Assembly: GCA_031286165.1 (NCBI GenBank)
Contig: JAITUU010000054.1
Coordinates: 1-42,877 of the forward strand
Direction: 5' to 3'
DNA from: Bacteroidales bacterium
GTDB taxonomy: Bacteria > Bacteroidota > Bacteroidia > Bacteroidales > UBA1715
Length of the DNA stretch: 42,877 nt
In this document: positions 1-8,027 of the stretch, one piece after another
Layout of the letters: each line of letters begins with the position of its first letter
How positions within the stretch are numbered: position 1 is the stretch's first letter
Translations under genes and position numbers: made by a program
The notes under the pieces: model-generated
Databases searched by the model: none
What the model was told of the DNA's origin: nothing
Seen by the model: only the letters and a program-made list of their open reading frames with translations

Positions 1-705
1 CCAACAAACGGTTCTTCTGTTACTGTAACAACTTTAGGAAATAATGACACATATATAGTTGGCGTATCGGCTTATAATGCTGGTTGTGGTTATACAGATA
101 CTGTTACTACAACGGTTGCGATAAATAGTTTTAATATTTCTGTTAATTTTTTACCAACGAATATAAACCAGACCGAAGGTATATATATCATTACTAACAG
201 TAGTGGAATTGCAGCAACGTTTCAAGCAACGTTGTATAAAAATGGAGTGGAAATTCCTAACGGTGTTATGATTAACGGAACAATGATACTCCCAATGGTG
301 GCATTATTAGGGAATATTGATAATAGTACAGAATATACATTGGTTGTAGATGCACTTTTATCTACTGGTTGTTCGATGCGGATAATAAAAGGAGCAGAAT
401 TGTCGAATAATAGTACACTAAAATCTGCAAGTCTGCAAAAGCAATCATCTCAGAAATCTGTAACACCACAATTTGTAATAATCTCTCCTAACCCTGTATT
501 GAACATATTGAATGTTGATATTCAAAAAGCAATTACCAATCCAATTACTATTTATGTATTGGATATGAATGCACATATTATAACAAATGGAACGTTTAAT
601 TCTCCAAACATTCAAATTGATGCTTCCTCATGGAGTTCTGGAAATTATGTGATAACTATCCAAATGGGACAAGAAATTTATAGACAGGTAATTATAAAAA
701 AATAA
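1..705 (+). CDS. T9SS-type secreted protein, C-terminal part (5' end outside window)
   Basis: The frame is open from base 1 to the stop at 703-705, so only the last 234 residues are visible. The TTG at 232 is internal, not the true start. The visible part is rich in Thr, Asn and Ser, with beta-type segments that suggest Ig-like repeats. About 75 C-terminal residues form a type A T9SS sorting domain: they begin ISPNPVLNILNV, continue with ITIYVLDMN and end with GNYVITIQMGQEIYRQVIIKK-like strands. Family knowledge: such proteins cross the outer membrane by T9SS and are cleaved or anchored at the surface. The gene is strongly AT-rich, like its neighbour. The passenger function cannot be judged. 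Confidence 0.85.
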   Translation, partial: PTNGSSVTVTTLGNNDTYIVGVSAYNAGCGYTDTVTTTVAINSFNISVNFLPTNINQTEGIYIITNSSGIAATFQATLYKNGVEIPNGVMINGTMILPMVALLGNIDNSTEYTLVVDALLSTGCSMRIIKGAELSNNSTLKSASLQKQSSQKSVTPQFVIISPNPVLNILNVDIQKAITNPITIYVLDMNAHIITNGTFNSPNIQIDASSWSSGNYVITIQMGQEIYRQVIIKK

Positions 706-766
706 GTTGAACTTTCAGATGTGGGACTTATTTCAAAGTTCCACATCTGTTTTTAAATCATCAATT

Positions 767-1633
767 ATGAAAAAAATAATAATATTAAGTCTAATTTTAT
801 TGACTTATTCACAAACATATTCACAAGATTTTTATTATGCTGGTACACAGGTCGTAGCAGGAAGTGATGTACATCAAGTTCCAAATGTAATATTGATGGT
901 AATACAAAATAATAATAATTATAGTTTTACATTTGGAAGTGGTGCTCTTGCTGTTCAGAATCTTACATTGCAAGCTATCAAAACTTCTTCCCAAGTTTTT
1001 TTTGAAAGTTTCTGTTTCCCCCCCTCAACTTTACCTGAGGGAGAATTTACCGATAATTTGCAACTTTGTTGTGCAGTAAATAATAATAGTTATATAGATG
1101 AAAATTCAATAGTTTTTGTAACACAATTAAATAATAGTGCTGCTGTTGATAAACCATTTGTAACTTCTACATTTAATGGACATTATGTTGATTACGACTC
1201 ATCTCCGATTAAAACATGGCAACGAATAAACAATGCAAATGGTTATAGAATTGATTTTTATACAACATTAGGTAAATTATCGCTTTCTGCAAATTTTGAT
1301 TTGCAGGGAGTTTTTATTGATATTGTACAAAAATCCCTTTCCTTAAAAACAACAGAACCGTTCTCATTCGATGCCAATACTCTTGGTTTAAAAGAAAATG
1401 AAACGTTTTATTACACCATAACAGCACTCACCGAAGAGGGTGAAACGCAAATAAAAGAAGGGGTATTTAAAACCGGCGAAAAAACTGAACCGGTGAGTAT
1501 AGAAACTACAAGCGTGCCGGCTGTGCCTGTGGCGTATTACAATCTTTTAGGGCAAAAATTGCAACAAGAACCTACGAGCGGAATGTATATTGTGCGGTAT
1601 AGTAATGGAACTTGCGAAAAACGAGTGAGATAA
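767..1633 (+). CDS. Secreted protein with FN3-like domain and short T9SS C-terminal signal
   Basis: The start is placed at ATG 767 because a signal peptide follows at once (MKKIIILSLILLTYSQTYSQ). The frame is open upstream to 707 but that part is not signal-like. The protein has 288 residues. Residues about 1-140 show no recognisable domain. Then comes a fibronectin-III-like segment (KTWQ, NGYRIDFY, IVQKSLSL, NETFYYTITAL). The end, YYNLLGQKL and GMYIVRYSNGTCEKRVR, resembles the last half of a T9SS sorting domain. G+C changes sharply inside the gene (11 of 60 bases at 1081-1140, 27 of 60 at 1501-1560). The partial gene at 42294 shares the FN3-like segment, so the two are paralogues. Confidence 0.75.
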   Translation: MKKIIILSLILLTYSQTYSQDFYYAGTQVVAGSDVHQVPNVILMVIQNNNNYSFTFGSGALAVQNLTLQAIKTSSQVFFESFCFPPSTLPEGEFTDNLQLCCAVNNNSYIDENSIVFVTQLNNSAAVDKPFVTSTFNGHYVDYDSSPIKTWQRINNANGYRIDFYTTLGKLSLSANFDLQGVFIDIVQKSLSLKTTEPFSFDANTLGLKENETFYYTITALTEEGETQIKEGVFKTGEKTEPVSIETTSVPAVPVAYYNLLGQKLQQEPTSGMYIVRYSNGTCEKRVR

Positions 1634-1653
1634 CAAGGGGGCATGCCCCCTTG
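1634..1653. repeat. 20-bp perfect palindrome after a stop codon, copy 1 of 3
   Basis: CAAGGGGGCATGCCCCCTTG lies directly after the stop codon of the preceding gene and is followed at 1662 by an intrinsic terminator. The other copies are at 16288-16311 and 22335-22354, each between a stop codon and a terminator on the gene's own strand. Confidence 0.9.
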
Positions 1654-1661
1654 CTGTTACA

Positions 1662-1698
1662 ACACTCCTGCTAACTTCGGTTTGCGGGAGTTTTTTTT
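1662..1698 (+). terminator. Intrinsic terminator
   Basis: ACTCCTGC (1664-1671) pairs with GCGGGAGT (1684-1691), eight pairs including one G-T, followed by eight T. It ends the gene at 767-1633. A closely related hairpin lies at 22282-22321. Confidence 0.85.
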
Positions 1699-1778
1699 AT
1701 TTTTCTAACAACTAATCACTACCGACTAACCCCTAATGAAAAATAATTTGTAATTTGTAATTAACTTCGTTGAACAAA
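1699..1778 (+). repeat. Dispersed intergenic repeat, copy A
   Basis: The sequence ttctaacaactaatcactac and the bases after it, through ttaacttcgttgaacaaa, recur nearly unchanged at 29942-30020 upstream of serS. In both places the hairpin module precedes it and a TAnnTTTG promoter and a housekeeping gene follow. No coding capacity is visible. Confidence 0.8.
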
Positions 1779-1804
1779 ATGTTTCGTAATTCATAATTGT
1801 ATTG

Positions 1805-1812
1805 TACTTTTG
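1805..1812 (+). promoter_or_regulatory. Predicted -7 promoter element of ftsK
   Basis: TACTTTTG matches the Bacteroidetes -7 consensus TAnnTTTG, 33 bases before the ftsK start. No clear -33 TTG is present at the usual distance. Confidence 0.5.
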
Positions 1813-1845
1813 TAATCGTTTTTTTAGAATAGAGTATCATACGCA

Positions 1846-4524
1846 ATGTCAGATTTAAAAACATTTTTTAGCGACAAACGAACACATATTGTGTGTGGAT
1901 TTGCGTGTGCGGCAATCGCCATATTTTTAACGCTCTCTTTCGTATCGTTTTTCTTTACGTGGCAGTTCGACCAAGATAAATTGCTCAATAAAACTTCGTG
2001 GGAAGTATTTCGCTCGGCGCAACTCGAAATTCAGAATTGGGGTGGTAAAATGGGCGCAATTATGTCCAAAAAATTCATTCACGATTGGTTTGGCATATCG
2101 TCATCATTATTTGTGTTTATGTTTGCCATTGTGGGATTGCAGTTATTGGGTATTCATCAGCGATTTGTGCGTAAAAAAATTCTGATTTCCTGCGTAAGTA
2201 TTTTGGTGTTTTCGCTGGTGCTTGGGTATTTTTTCAATGATGCGTGGGACGGCAACATTGGCGGACAGTTGGGCTATACCTTTGGCTACAAGTTTTTGGT
2301 AGATACGCTGGGAATGATACCGGCAGGTTGCGTTGTTATAGTTATTCTTGCGGCGTATTTGCTCTTTACCTATAAAAATTCTTTGCAGTTTTTCCACAAT
2401 GTACTCACCGTAGATGGTGATACTGCTGCCGAAGGAGTTATAAAACCGCAGAACACACCGGTGCAATACGAACCTACGGCGCGTAATGCCAATTTTAGTG
2501 AAACATTATCGACATTTTCTTCGTATCCATCGAATAAAGAACAACCGAAAAATGCCAATGCGAAGCCCGAAGTAGTTTCGCGCCGTGAATACAAACTCGC
2601 GCATGGTGCAGATGAGCACAACGAAGAAGAAGGAGAATTTGAAATAGAAGAAGTTGAAGAAACACAGGAATTTGAAAAAAACGAAGAACCTGAAACTTCT
2701 GAGTACGTTGTAGAACAGCCTCAACATGACGATTTTACGATAGATATTGCGGTAGTTGATGAAGAAACCGAAGAAAACCCACGTGAAGATGCAACTACCA
2801 CTGCTATTGCAAAACGAAATGACCTCAAAATAGAAGAAGAACTTTCGTTTACCATAACCGATACGCGCACAGAAAGCGAAGAAGAAGAAGTGTTTACTCC
2901 CGAACCGGAATTTGAAATAGAAGGATTTGCAGTAACTAATACGCGCGAAAATTCCGATGAGGTGGACGAAGAATTTGTGGGGGAATTGCAGGATTACGAC
3001 CCGACCTTAGACCTTTCGTATTACCAACTTCCTACTATTGATTTGCTTGAAAATCATCAATCTGCGAGCAATGAAGTAACGCCGCAGGAACTTTCGGAAA
3101 ATAAAACCCGTATAGAGGAAACACTCAAAAATTACGGTATTGGCATCAAAAGTATTTCGGCAACCATTGGTCCTACCATTACGCTTTACGAAATTATTCC
3201 GGCAGACGGCGTGCGTATTTCAAAAATCAAAAATTTGGAAGACGACATTGCGCTGAGCCTTGCCGCGCTTGGTATCCGTATTATTGCGCCCATTCCGGGC
3301 AAAGGAACCATAGGTATAGAAGTTCCCAATAAACACCCCGAAATTGTGTCGATGCGCAGTATTATAGCCTCGCGCACCTTTCAAGATGCGAAAATGGATT
3401 TGCCTGTGGCGTTGGGAAAAACTATTTCCAACGAAACGTACGTGTTCGACCTCGCAAAAATGCCTCACTTACTTGTAGCCGGTGCCACAGGGCAAGGAAA
3501 ATCCGTAGGACTGAATGCCATTATGACTTCGTTGCTCTACAAAAAACACCCGGCACAACTCAAATTTGTGCTTGTGGACCCCAAAAAAGTGGAACTTACA
3601 CTGTATCAAAACATTGAAAAGCATTTTTTGGCAAAATTACCCGATGAAGAAGAGGCAATTATTACCGATACGCAAAAAGTGGTTGCTACGCTCAATTCGC
3701 TGTGTATAGAAATGGATACACGCTACGATTTGCTCAAAAATGCGAAATTGCGCAACATAAAAGAATACAACGAGCGCTTTATTCAACGCCGCTTGAACCC
3801 CGAACACGGACACAAATATATGCCGTTTATAGTGGTGGTGATAGACGAATTTGCCGATTTGATAATGACCGCCGGCAAAGAAGTAGAACTGCCGCTTGCC
3901 CGCTTGGCGCAACTTGCGCGTGCCATAGGCATTCACTTAATTATAGCCACGCAGCGACCTGCGGCAAATATTATTACCGGAGCAATTAAAGCGAATTTTC
4001 CGGCACGTATGGCGTTCAAAGTGGCTTCGGGTATAGATTCGCGTACAATTTTGGATTCCACCGGTGCAAATCAGTTGATAGGAAAAGGCGATATGCTTAT
4101 TACCAAAGGGAGCGAACTCGTGCGCGTGCAGTGCGCCTTTGTAGATACACCCGAAATAGAGAAAATAACCACCTTTATTAGCGAACAGCAATCCTATGGC
4201 ATGGCATTTCCTTTGCCGGAATATAAATCTCCCGAAAATAACGGTGGCGGCAATATGAGCGAAAATGCCTACGATGACGATTCTCTCGACCCTATGTTTG
4301 AAGATGCGGCTCGCACCATTGTAAATAATCAACAAGGCTCTACATCGCTTTTGCAGCGAAAACTCAAACTCGGCTACAATCGCGCCGGTAGAATTATGGA
4401 CCAATTAGAAGCCGCCGGAGTAGTGGGGCAATTTGAAGGAAGTAAGGCACGACAAGTGCTGATAAGCGATGAACAAAGTTTGGAACGATTATTGGAAGCA
4501 TTACGTGAAACCGGTAAATTATAA
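1846..4524 (+). CDS. ftsK: DNA translocase FtsK/SpoIIIE
   Basis: This is a septum-anchored ATP-driven DNA pump that clears chromosome ends from the closing division site (family knowledge). The 892-residue protein has four N-terminal membrane segments (about 14-36, 83-103, 111-130, 157-175). A very acidic Glu-rich linker spans about 255-390. The motor follows, with Walker A GATGQGKS at 546-553 and Walker B VVVIDEFADL around 663-672. The winged-helix gamma domain is at the end (LLQRKLKLGYNRAGRIMDQLE). The start at ATG 1846 leaves a short cytoplasmic stretch before the first membrane segment. lolA follows 44 bases after the stop, an order common in Bacteroidetes. Confidence 0.96.
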   Translation: MSDLKTFFSDKRTHIVCGFACAAIAIFLTLSFVSFFFTWQFDQDKLLNKTSWEVFRSAQLEIQNWGGKMGAIMSKKFIHDWFGISSSLFVFMFAIVGLQLLGIHQRFVRKKILISCVSILVFSLVLGYFFNDAWDGNIGGQLGYTFGYKFLVDTLGMIPAGCVVIVILAAYLLFTYKNSLQFFHNVLTVDGDTAAEGVIKPQNTPVQYEPTARNANFSETLSTFSSYPSNKEQPKNANAKPEVVSRREYKLAHGADEHNEEEGEFEIEEVEETQEFEKNEEPETSEYVVEQPQHDDFTIDIAVVDEETEENPREDATTTAIAKRNDLKIEEELSFTITDTRTESEEEEVFTPEPEFEIEGFAVTNTRENSDEVDEEFVGELQDYDPTLDLSYYQLPTIDLLENHQSASNEVTPQELSENKTRIEETLKNYGIGIKSISATIGPTITLYEIIPADGVRISKIKNLEDDIALSLAALGIRIIAPIPGKGTIGIEVPNKHPEIVSMRSIIASRTFQDAKMDLPVALGKTISNETYVFDLAKMPHLLVAGATGQGKSVGLNAIMTSLLYKKHPAQLKFVLVDPKKVELTLYQNIEKHFLAKLPDEEEAIITDTQKVVATLNSLCIEMDTRYDLLKNAKLRNIKEYNERFIQRRLNPEHGHKYMPFIVVVIDEFADLIMTAGKEVELPLARLAQLARAIGIHLIIATQRPAANIITGAIKANFPARMAFKVASGIDSRTILDSTGANQLIGKGDMLITKGSELVRVQCAFVDTPEIEKITTFISEQQSYGMAFPLPEYKSPENNGGGNMSENAYDDDSLDPMFEDAARTIVNNQQGSTSLLQRKLKLGYNRAGRIMDQLEAAGVVGQFEGSKARQVLISDEQSLERLLEALRETGKL

Positions 4525-4568
4525 TAATCGAACAAAGTAATACGTTAATGAATTTTAAATCAAATACA

Positions 4569-5219
4569 ATGAAAAAACTAACTCTTATTCTCGCAGTTGC
4601 ACTTGTATCGTTCAACTGCGCCTTTGCCCAGCAAGATGCAAAAGCGAAAACAATTTTAGACCAAGTGTCGGCAAAAACAAAATCGTTTTCCACCATTAAA
4701 ATAGGATTCACTTTTGAGCGCAAAACCAAAGATGATGCGCAAAAATCGGAAAAATCGGCAGGAACGCTTCTTTTGAAAGGACAAAAATACCAACTTTCGC
4801 TTATGGGCAATACCATTTACAGCGATGGAAAAACGGTGTGGACACACATGATAGACGAAAAAGAAGTAAGCATAGCCAATGTGGATGGTAGCGGGCAGAT
4901 GTTCAATCCTGCGCAAATGCTCACTATTTACGAAAAAGGATTCAAGTACAAATTTATACAAGAGCGTTTTGAAAACGGTCGTGCGCTGTATATCATAGAT
5001 TTATATCCCGAAGATGCGAAAAAAAGTGAGTTTAGTAGTGTGCGATTGACTATTTTGAAAGATAAATCGCAGATTTGGAAAATAGAATATTTTGCGAAAG
5101 ACAAAAATATATACGTAATTACTGTGAACACCTTTGAACCCAATGTGGCACTTGCCGATAGCGTGTTTGTGTTCGATAAGTCGAAATTTCCCGGCATACA
5201 GGTAATAGACGAACGGTAG
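4569..5219 (+). CDS. lolA: LolA-family outer membrane lipoprotein carrier
   Basis: LolA ferries lipoproteins through the periplasm from the LolCDE exporter to the outer membrane. The 216-residue product starts with a clear signal peptide (MKKLTLILAVALVSFNCAFAQ), so ATG 4569 is preferred over ATG 4548, which would add seven residues before it. The mature part has the LolA fold pattern: ILDQVSAKTKSFSTIKIGF, GTLLLKGQKYQL, YSDGKTVWTH, FVFDKSKFPG. It lies between ftsK and an acyl-CoA reductase on the same strand with short gaps (44 and 24 bases), so one transcript is likely. Some LolA-like proteins of this phylum have unproven cargo. Confidence 0.85.
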   Translation: MKKLTLILAVALVSFNCAFAQQDAKAKTILDQVSAKTKSFSTIKIGFTFERKTKDDAQKSEKSAGTLLLKGQKYQLSLMGNTIYSDGKTVWTHMIDEKEVSIANVDGSGQMFNPAQMLTIYEKGFKYKFIQERFENGRALYIIDLYPEDAKKSEFSSVRLTILKDKSQIWKIEYFAKDKNIYVITVNTFEPNVALADSVFVFDKSKFPGIQVIDER

Positions 5220-5243
5220 AAATTTGCATAGTATTTCGCAAGA

Positions 5244-6269
5244 ATGAAGATACAGCAACGCATACAGGCATTTGCCGCGCTCGGTAGCCGTTTGCAGGCT
5301 CTTGTGGCGCAGCCTACTGAAAATTTTGAGCGAATGTTGCGAAAAACAGAGGCGCAAAATCCGTGGTTTACTCACGCCAATAGTGTGAAAATGATAACGA
5401 ATGTTGCCGAAATGCTCACGGAAGAAGGATTGCAGCGATGGATTTCTTCGTATAATTTCCCCGAAAAACAGGCGAAAACCATAGCCGTAATTATGGCGGG
5501 CAATATTCCTATGGTGGGCTTTCACGATGCGCTGTGTGTACTTTTGAGCGGCAATGCACTGACGGCAAAACTTTCGTCGAAAGATGCGGTGTTGTTGCCT
5601 TTTGTGTTTGAACTCTTAGTAGAAATTGCGCCTGAATTTGCCGATTATATTCACATAGAAACGCATACGTTACACCACTTTGATGCCATAATTGCCACCG
5701 GCAGTAACAATTCCGCGCGATATTTCGATTATTATTTTGGAAAATATACGCACATTATTCGTAAAACGCGCAATTCGGTGGCAGTGCTCACCGGTAGTGA
5801 AACTGCGGAAGAAATGAGTGCCGTAGGGCGCGATATATTCGATTATTTTGGACTGGGGTGTCGCTCTGTTTCAAAACTCTATGTGCCTCGTGCTTATGAT
5901 TTTACGAAACTTTTCGATGCGTGGGAGGAATTTGGGGATTTGGCACAGCACAATAAGTACATGAATAATTACGAGTACAATAAGTCCATACTATTGGTAT
6001 CTGCCACGCCGCATTTCGATACGGGTTACGCGCTGTTTACTGAACATACTGCCTACAATTCTGCCATTGCGGTCAATCATTTTGAATATTATGATGCTTT
6101 GGAACAAGTAAGCGAAACCTTGCAGCACGATGCTGATGTGTTGCAATGCGTGCTGAGTAATTCCGCCATAAATGGTGTGAAAATTCTTCCTTTGGGCACT
6201 GCACAAAAAAACACTCTTTTCGACTACGCCGATGGTATAGATACGTTGGAATTTTTGATAAATTTGTGA
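5244..6269 (+). CDS. LuxC-like acyl-CoA reductase (aldehyde dehydrogenase superfamily)
   Basis: The 341-residue protein resembles the LuxC family, which reduces activated fatty acids (acyl-CoA) to aldehydes with NAD(P)H. Supporting motifs are the N-terminal GNIPMVGFHDALCVLLSG and KLSSKD, the nucleotide-binding segment ATGSNNSARYFDYYFG, and a catalytic-type cysteine in GLGCRSVSKLYVP (Cys206). The length is below that of LuxC itself (about 480), as is usual for the Bacteroidetes version. There are no lux genes nearby, so bioluminescence is not implied. The real substrate is unknown. Confidence 0.75.
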   Translation: MKIQQRIQAFAALGSRLQALVAQPTENFERMLRKTEAQNPWFTHANSVKMITNVAEMLTEEGLQRWISSYNFPEKQAKTIAVIMAGNIPMVGFHDALCVLLSGNALTAKLSSKDAVLLPFVFELLVEIAPEFADYIHIETHTLHHFDAIIATGSNNSARYFDYYFGKYTHIIRKTRNSVAVLTGSETAEEMSAVGRDIFDYFGLGCRSVSKLYVPRAYDFTKLFDAWEEFGDLAQHNKYMNNYEYNKSILLVSATPHFDTGYALFTEHTAYNSAIAVNHFEYYDALEQVSETLQHDADVLQCVLSNSAINGVKILPLGTAQKNTLFDYADGIDTLEFLINL

Positions 6270-6323
6270 GTTTGCATAGAAAAAATAAGGAGAATTTCTG
6301 AGAAATAATTTGTAATTTACAAA

Positions 6324-6352
6324 TTGCAATTTACAATTAAAGTGTATTTTTG
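6324..6352 (+). promoter_or_regulatory. Predicted promoter within a repeat
   Basis: TTG at 6324-6326 and TATTTTTG at 6345-6352 are separated by 18 bases and fit the Bacteroidetes -33/-7 pattern. Bases 6327-6354 are identical to 30028-30055 in front of serS, so the promoter is part of a dispersed repeat. Confidence 0.6.
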
Positions 6353-6382
6353 TGTAGCAATATAACAATAAATTATACCGCA

Positions 6383-6952
6383 ATGATATACAAATTACGA
6401 GTTATTTCCGATGAAAACGAACTGTTTTCGCGTACAATAGAAATTTCGGAAACCGACACCTTTCTTTCTTTGCATTTGGCAATTCAAGATGCTTGCGACT
6501 ACGATAGTATGCAGATGGCATCGTTTTTTGTGTCGAATGAAGATTGGGACAAAGAACAGGAAATCACGCTCATGGACATGAACGATGAGGAAACAAAAAC
6601 GCTTGCTATGGACAAAGCGATTTTGAATGAATATATTTCAAAGGTTGATGATAAATTGATTTATCAATTTGACTTTTTGGGCGACCGCGCCATGTTTGTT
6701 ACTCTCACCGGTGTTGTAGCCGAAAAATCGGGTGTAAAATATCCGGTGTGTACGCACTCCATTGGCAATCCGCCGCTACAAACTTTGCACGATGAAGATG
6801 AATTTGCCGAAATATTCAATGATTTGGAAGACGGTGAAGATTTTGATGACTTTGATGACGAATTTGGCGAAGAGTTTGGCAGTGAATTTGGCGATGACGA
6901 GTTCGGCGACTTTGGCGGCAGCGGTGATTATTCCTACGATTCGGATTATTAA
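6383..6952 (+). CDS. Plasmid pRiA4b ORF-3 family protein with acidic tail
   Basis: Residues 1-135 resemble the pRiA4b ORF-3 family (MIYKLRVISDENELFSRTIEI, TFLSLHLAIQDACDYD, HMIGNPP-like CTHSIGNPPLQ). This family occurs on plasmids, in IS elements and in many Bacteroidetes chromosomes; its function is unknown. The last 50 residues are almost only Asp, Glu, Phe and Gly (FNDLEDGEDFDDFDDEFGEE and more), which suggests a disordered, highly charged tail. ATG 6383 is chosen over an upstream TTG because it lies downstream of the promoter at 6345 and begins the conserved domain. The product has 189 residues. No mobile-element ends flank the gene. Confidence 0.8.
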   Translation: MIYKLRVISDENELFSRTIEISETDTFLSLHLAIQDACDYDSMQMASFFVSNEDWDKEQEITLMDMNDEETKTLAMDKAILNEYISKVDDKLIYQFDFLGDRAMFVTLTGVVAEKSGVKYPVCTHSIGNPPLQTLHDEDEFAEIFNDLEDGEDFDDFDDEFGEEFGSEFGDDEFGDFGGSGDYSYDSDY

Positions 6953-6986
6953 TGTGCTAATACGATAATATGCCAATGTGCTAATG
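6953..6986 (+). repeat. 'tgctaat' repeat directly after a stop codon, copy 1
   Basis: TGTGCTAATacgataatatgccaatgtgctaat-type sequence starts at the first base after the stop. Related copies are at 8496-8532 (minus sense), 29872-29900, 37761-37800 and 42267-42297. Confidence 0.75.
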
Positions 6987-7022
6987 AAAGATACACTAAC
7001 GAAATACCTTCGTATATTGGTA

Positions 7023-7946
7023 TCATTTTCGGTGTTTGGTGTTTTCGTCTAAGAGGCATGATACGTAGTTTTCGTATCTACTGAGGGCGATTTCACCGTT
7101 TTCAACGGCGAGCAATACCGCACAATGCGGTTCGTGAGTGTGAGTGCAATTGTGAAATTGGCAGTGTTTCGATGTTTTGAAAATTTCCGGAAAGTAGTGC
7201 GACAATTCTTCTTTATCGAAATCGAGTAATCCGAAGGATTTTACTCCGGGTGTGTCTATAAAACGTGCGCCATTGGGTAATTCATACATTTCGGCGAAGG
7301 TGGTGGTATGCGTGCCTTTATTGTGCGATTTGGAAATTGAGGCTACTTTGCTTGCAAACTGTGGGGCAAGTGCGTTGAGTAGCGAAGATTTTCCCACACC
7401 GGAATTTCCTGCGAAAACCACTGTTTTTCCTGCCATTTCATTGGAGAGTTTTTGAATATTTTCGCCGCTGTGTGCCGATACACAAAAAATATCGTAGCCG
7501 GCTTTTGAATACATTTCCTTCCATTCTGTAATTGTAGCGAGGTCGTGCTCGGAAGTAAATAAATCGCATTTATTGATAAGAATGGTGCAAGGAATGGTGT
7601 AGGCTTCGGCAGAAAGCAGAAATCGGTCGATAAAGGAAAGTAAGGTTTTGGGGCTGTGGAGCGTAACCACCAAGTACGCCATATCTACGTTGGCGGCTAT
7701 TACGTGCGATTGTTTCGATAAATTGGCGGCTTTGCGAATAATGTAATTTGAGCGGTCGTAAATGTGCGAAATTACGGCTTGTTCGGCGTTTTCGGGTTCT
7801 ATTTCCACCCAATCGCCCACCGCAATGGGGTTAGTACTTTTGGAATCTTCGAGGCGAATTTTTCCCTTTATGCGGCAGTCGAACCGTTGCTCGCCACTTA
7901 GTACTTTGTACCAACTTCCGGTGGATTTTACAACAATTCCTTTCAT
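7023..7946 (-). CDS. rsgA: Ribosome small-subunit-dependent GTPase RsgA
   Basis: RsgA is a late 30S assembly GTPase. The 307-residue protein has the N-terminal OB-fold (VKSTGSWYKVLSG) and the circularly permuted G-motif order typical of the family: NKCD first, then the P-loop GNSGVGKSSLLNAL, then DTPG. The C-terminal zinc site is CQFHNCTHTHEPHC. The start is at 7946 (MKGIVVKSTGSWYKV). A longer frame upstream reads CERSEAIR, which is translation of a dispersed intergenic repeat, not protein. It is convergent with the 6383 gene. Confidence 0.95.
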   Translation of the reverse strand: MKGIVVKSTGSWYKVLSGEQRFDCRIKGKIRLEDSKSTNPIAVGDWVEIEPENAEQAVISHIYDRSNYIIRKAANLSKQSHVIAANVDMAYLVVTLHSPKTLLSFIDRFLLSAEAYTIPCTILINKCDLFTSEHDLATITEWKEMYSKAGYDIFCVSAHSGENIQKLSNEMAGKTVVFAGNSGVGKSSLLNALAPQFASKVASISKSHNKGTHTTTFAEMYELPNGARFIDTPGVKSFGLLDFDKEELSHYFPEIFKTSKHCQFHNCTHTHEPHCAVLLAVENGEIALSRYENYVSCLLDENTKHRK

Positions 7947-7962
7947 GTTTTTTTGAATTATT

Positions 7963-8026
7963 CGGATTGCTTCACTACGTTCGCAATGACGAGCAAAAAG
8001 TGTCATTGCAAGGCGCGAGGCAATGT
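7963..8026. repeat. Two adjacent 'CERSEAI' hairpin repeats
   Basis: ggattgcttcactacgttcg followed by caatgac (about 7965-7988) is the reverse complement of the repeat also seen at 36923-36950 and 41690-41717. A second small palindrome, CATTGC with GCAATG, occupies 8004-8025. They fill the gap upstream of rsgA. Confidence 0.8.
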
Positions 8027-8027
8027 A

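Noticed and set aside
5244..6269. Part of a bioluminescence operon
   Set aside because: LuxC-like proteins without luxAB are common in Bacteroidetes and no other lux gene is in the window.
6383..6952. Mobile element around the pRiA4b ORF-3 gene
   Set aside because: No transposase, terminal repeats or target duplications are visible; the family is also chromosomal.
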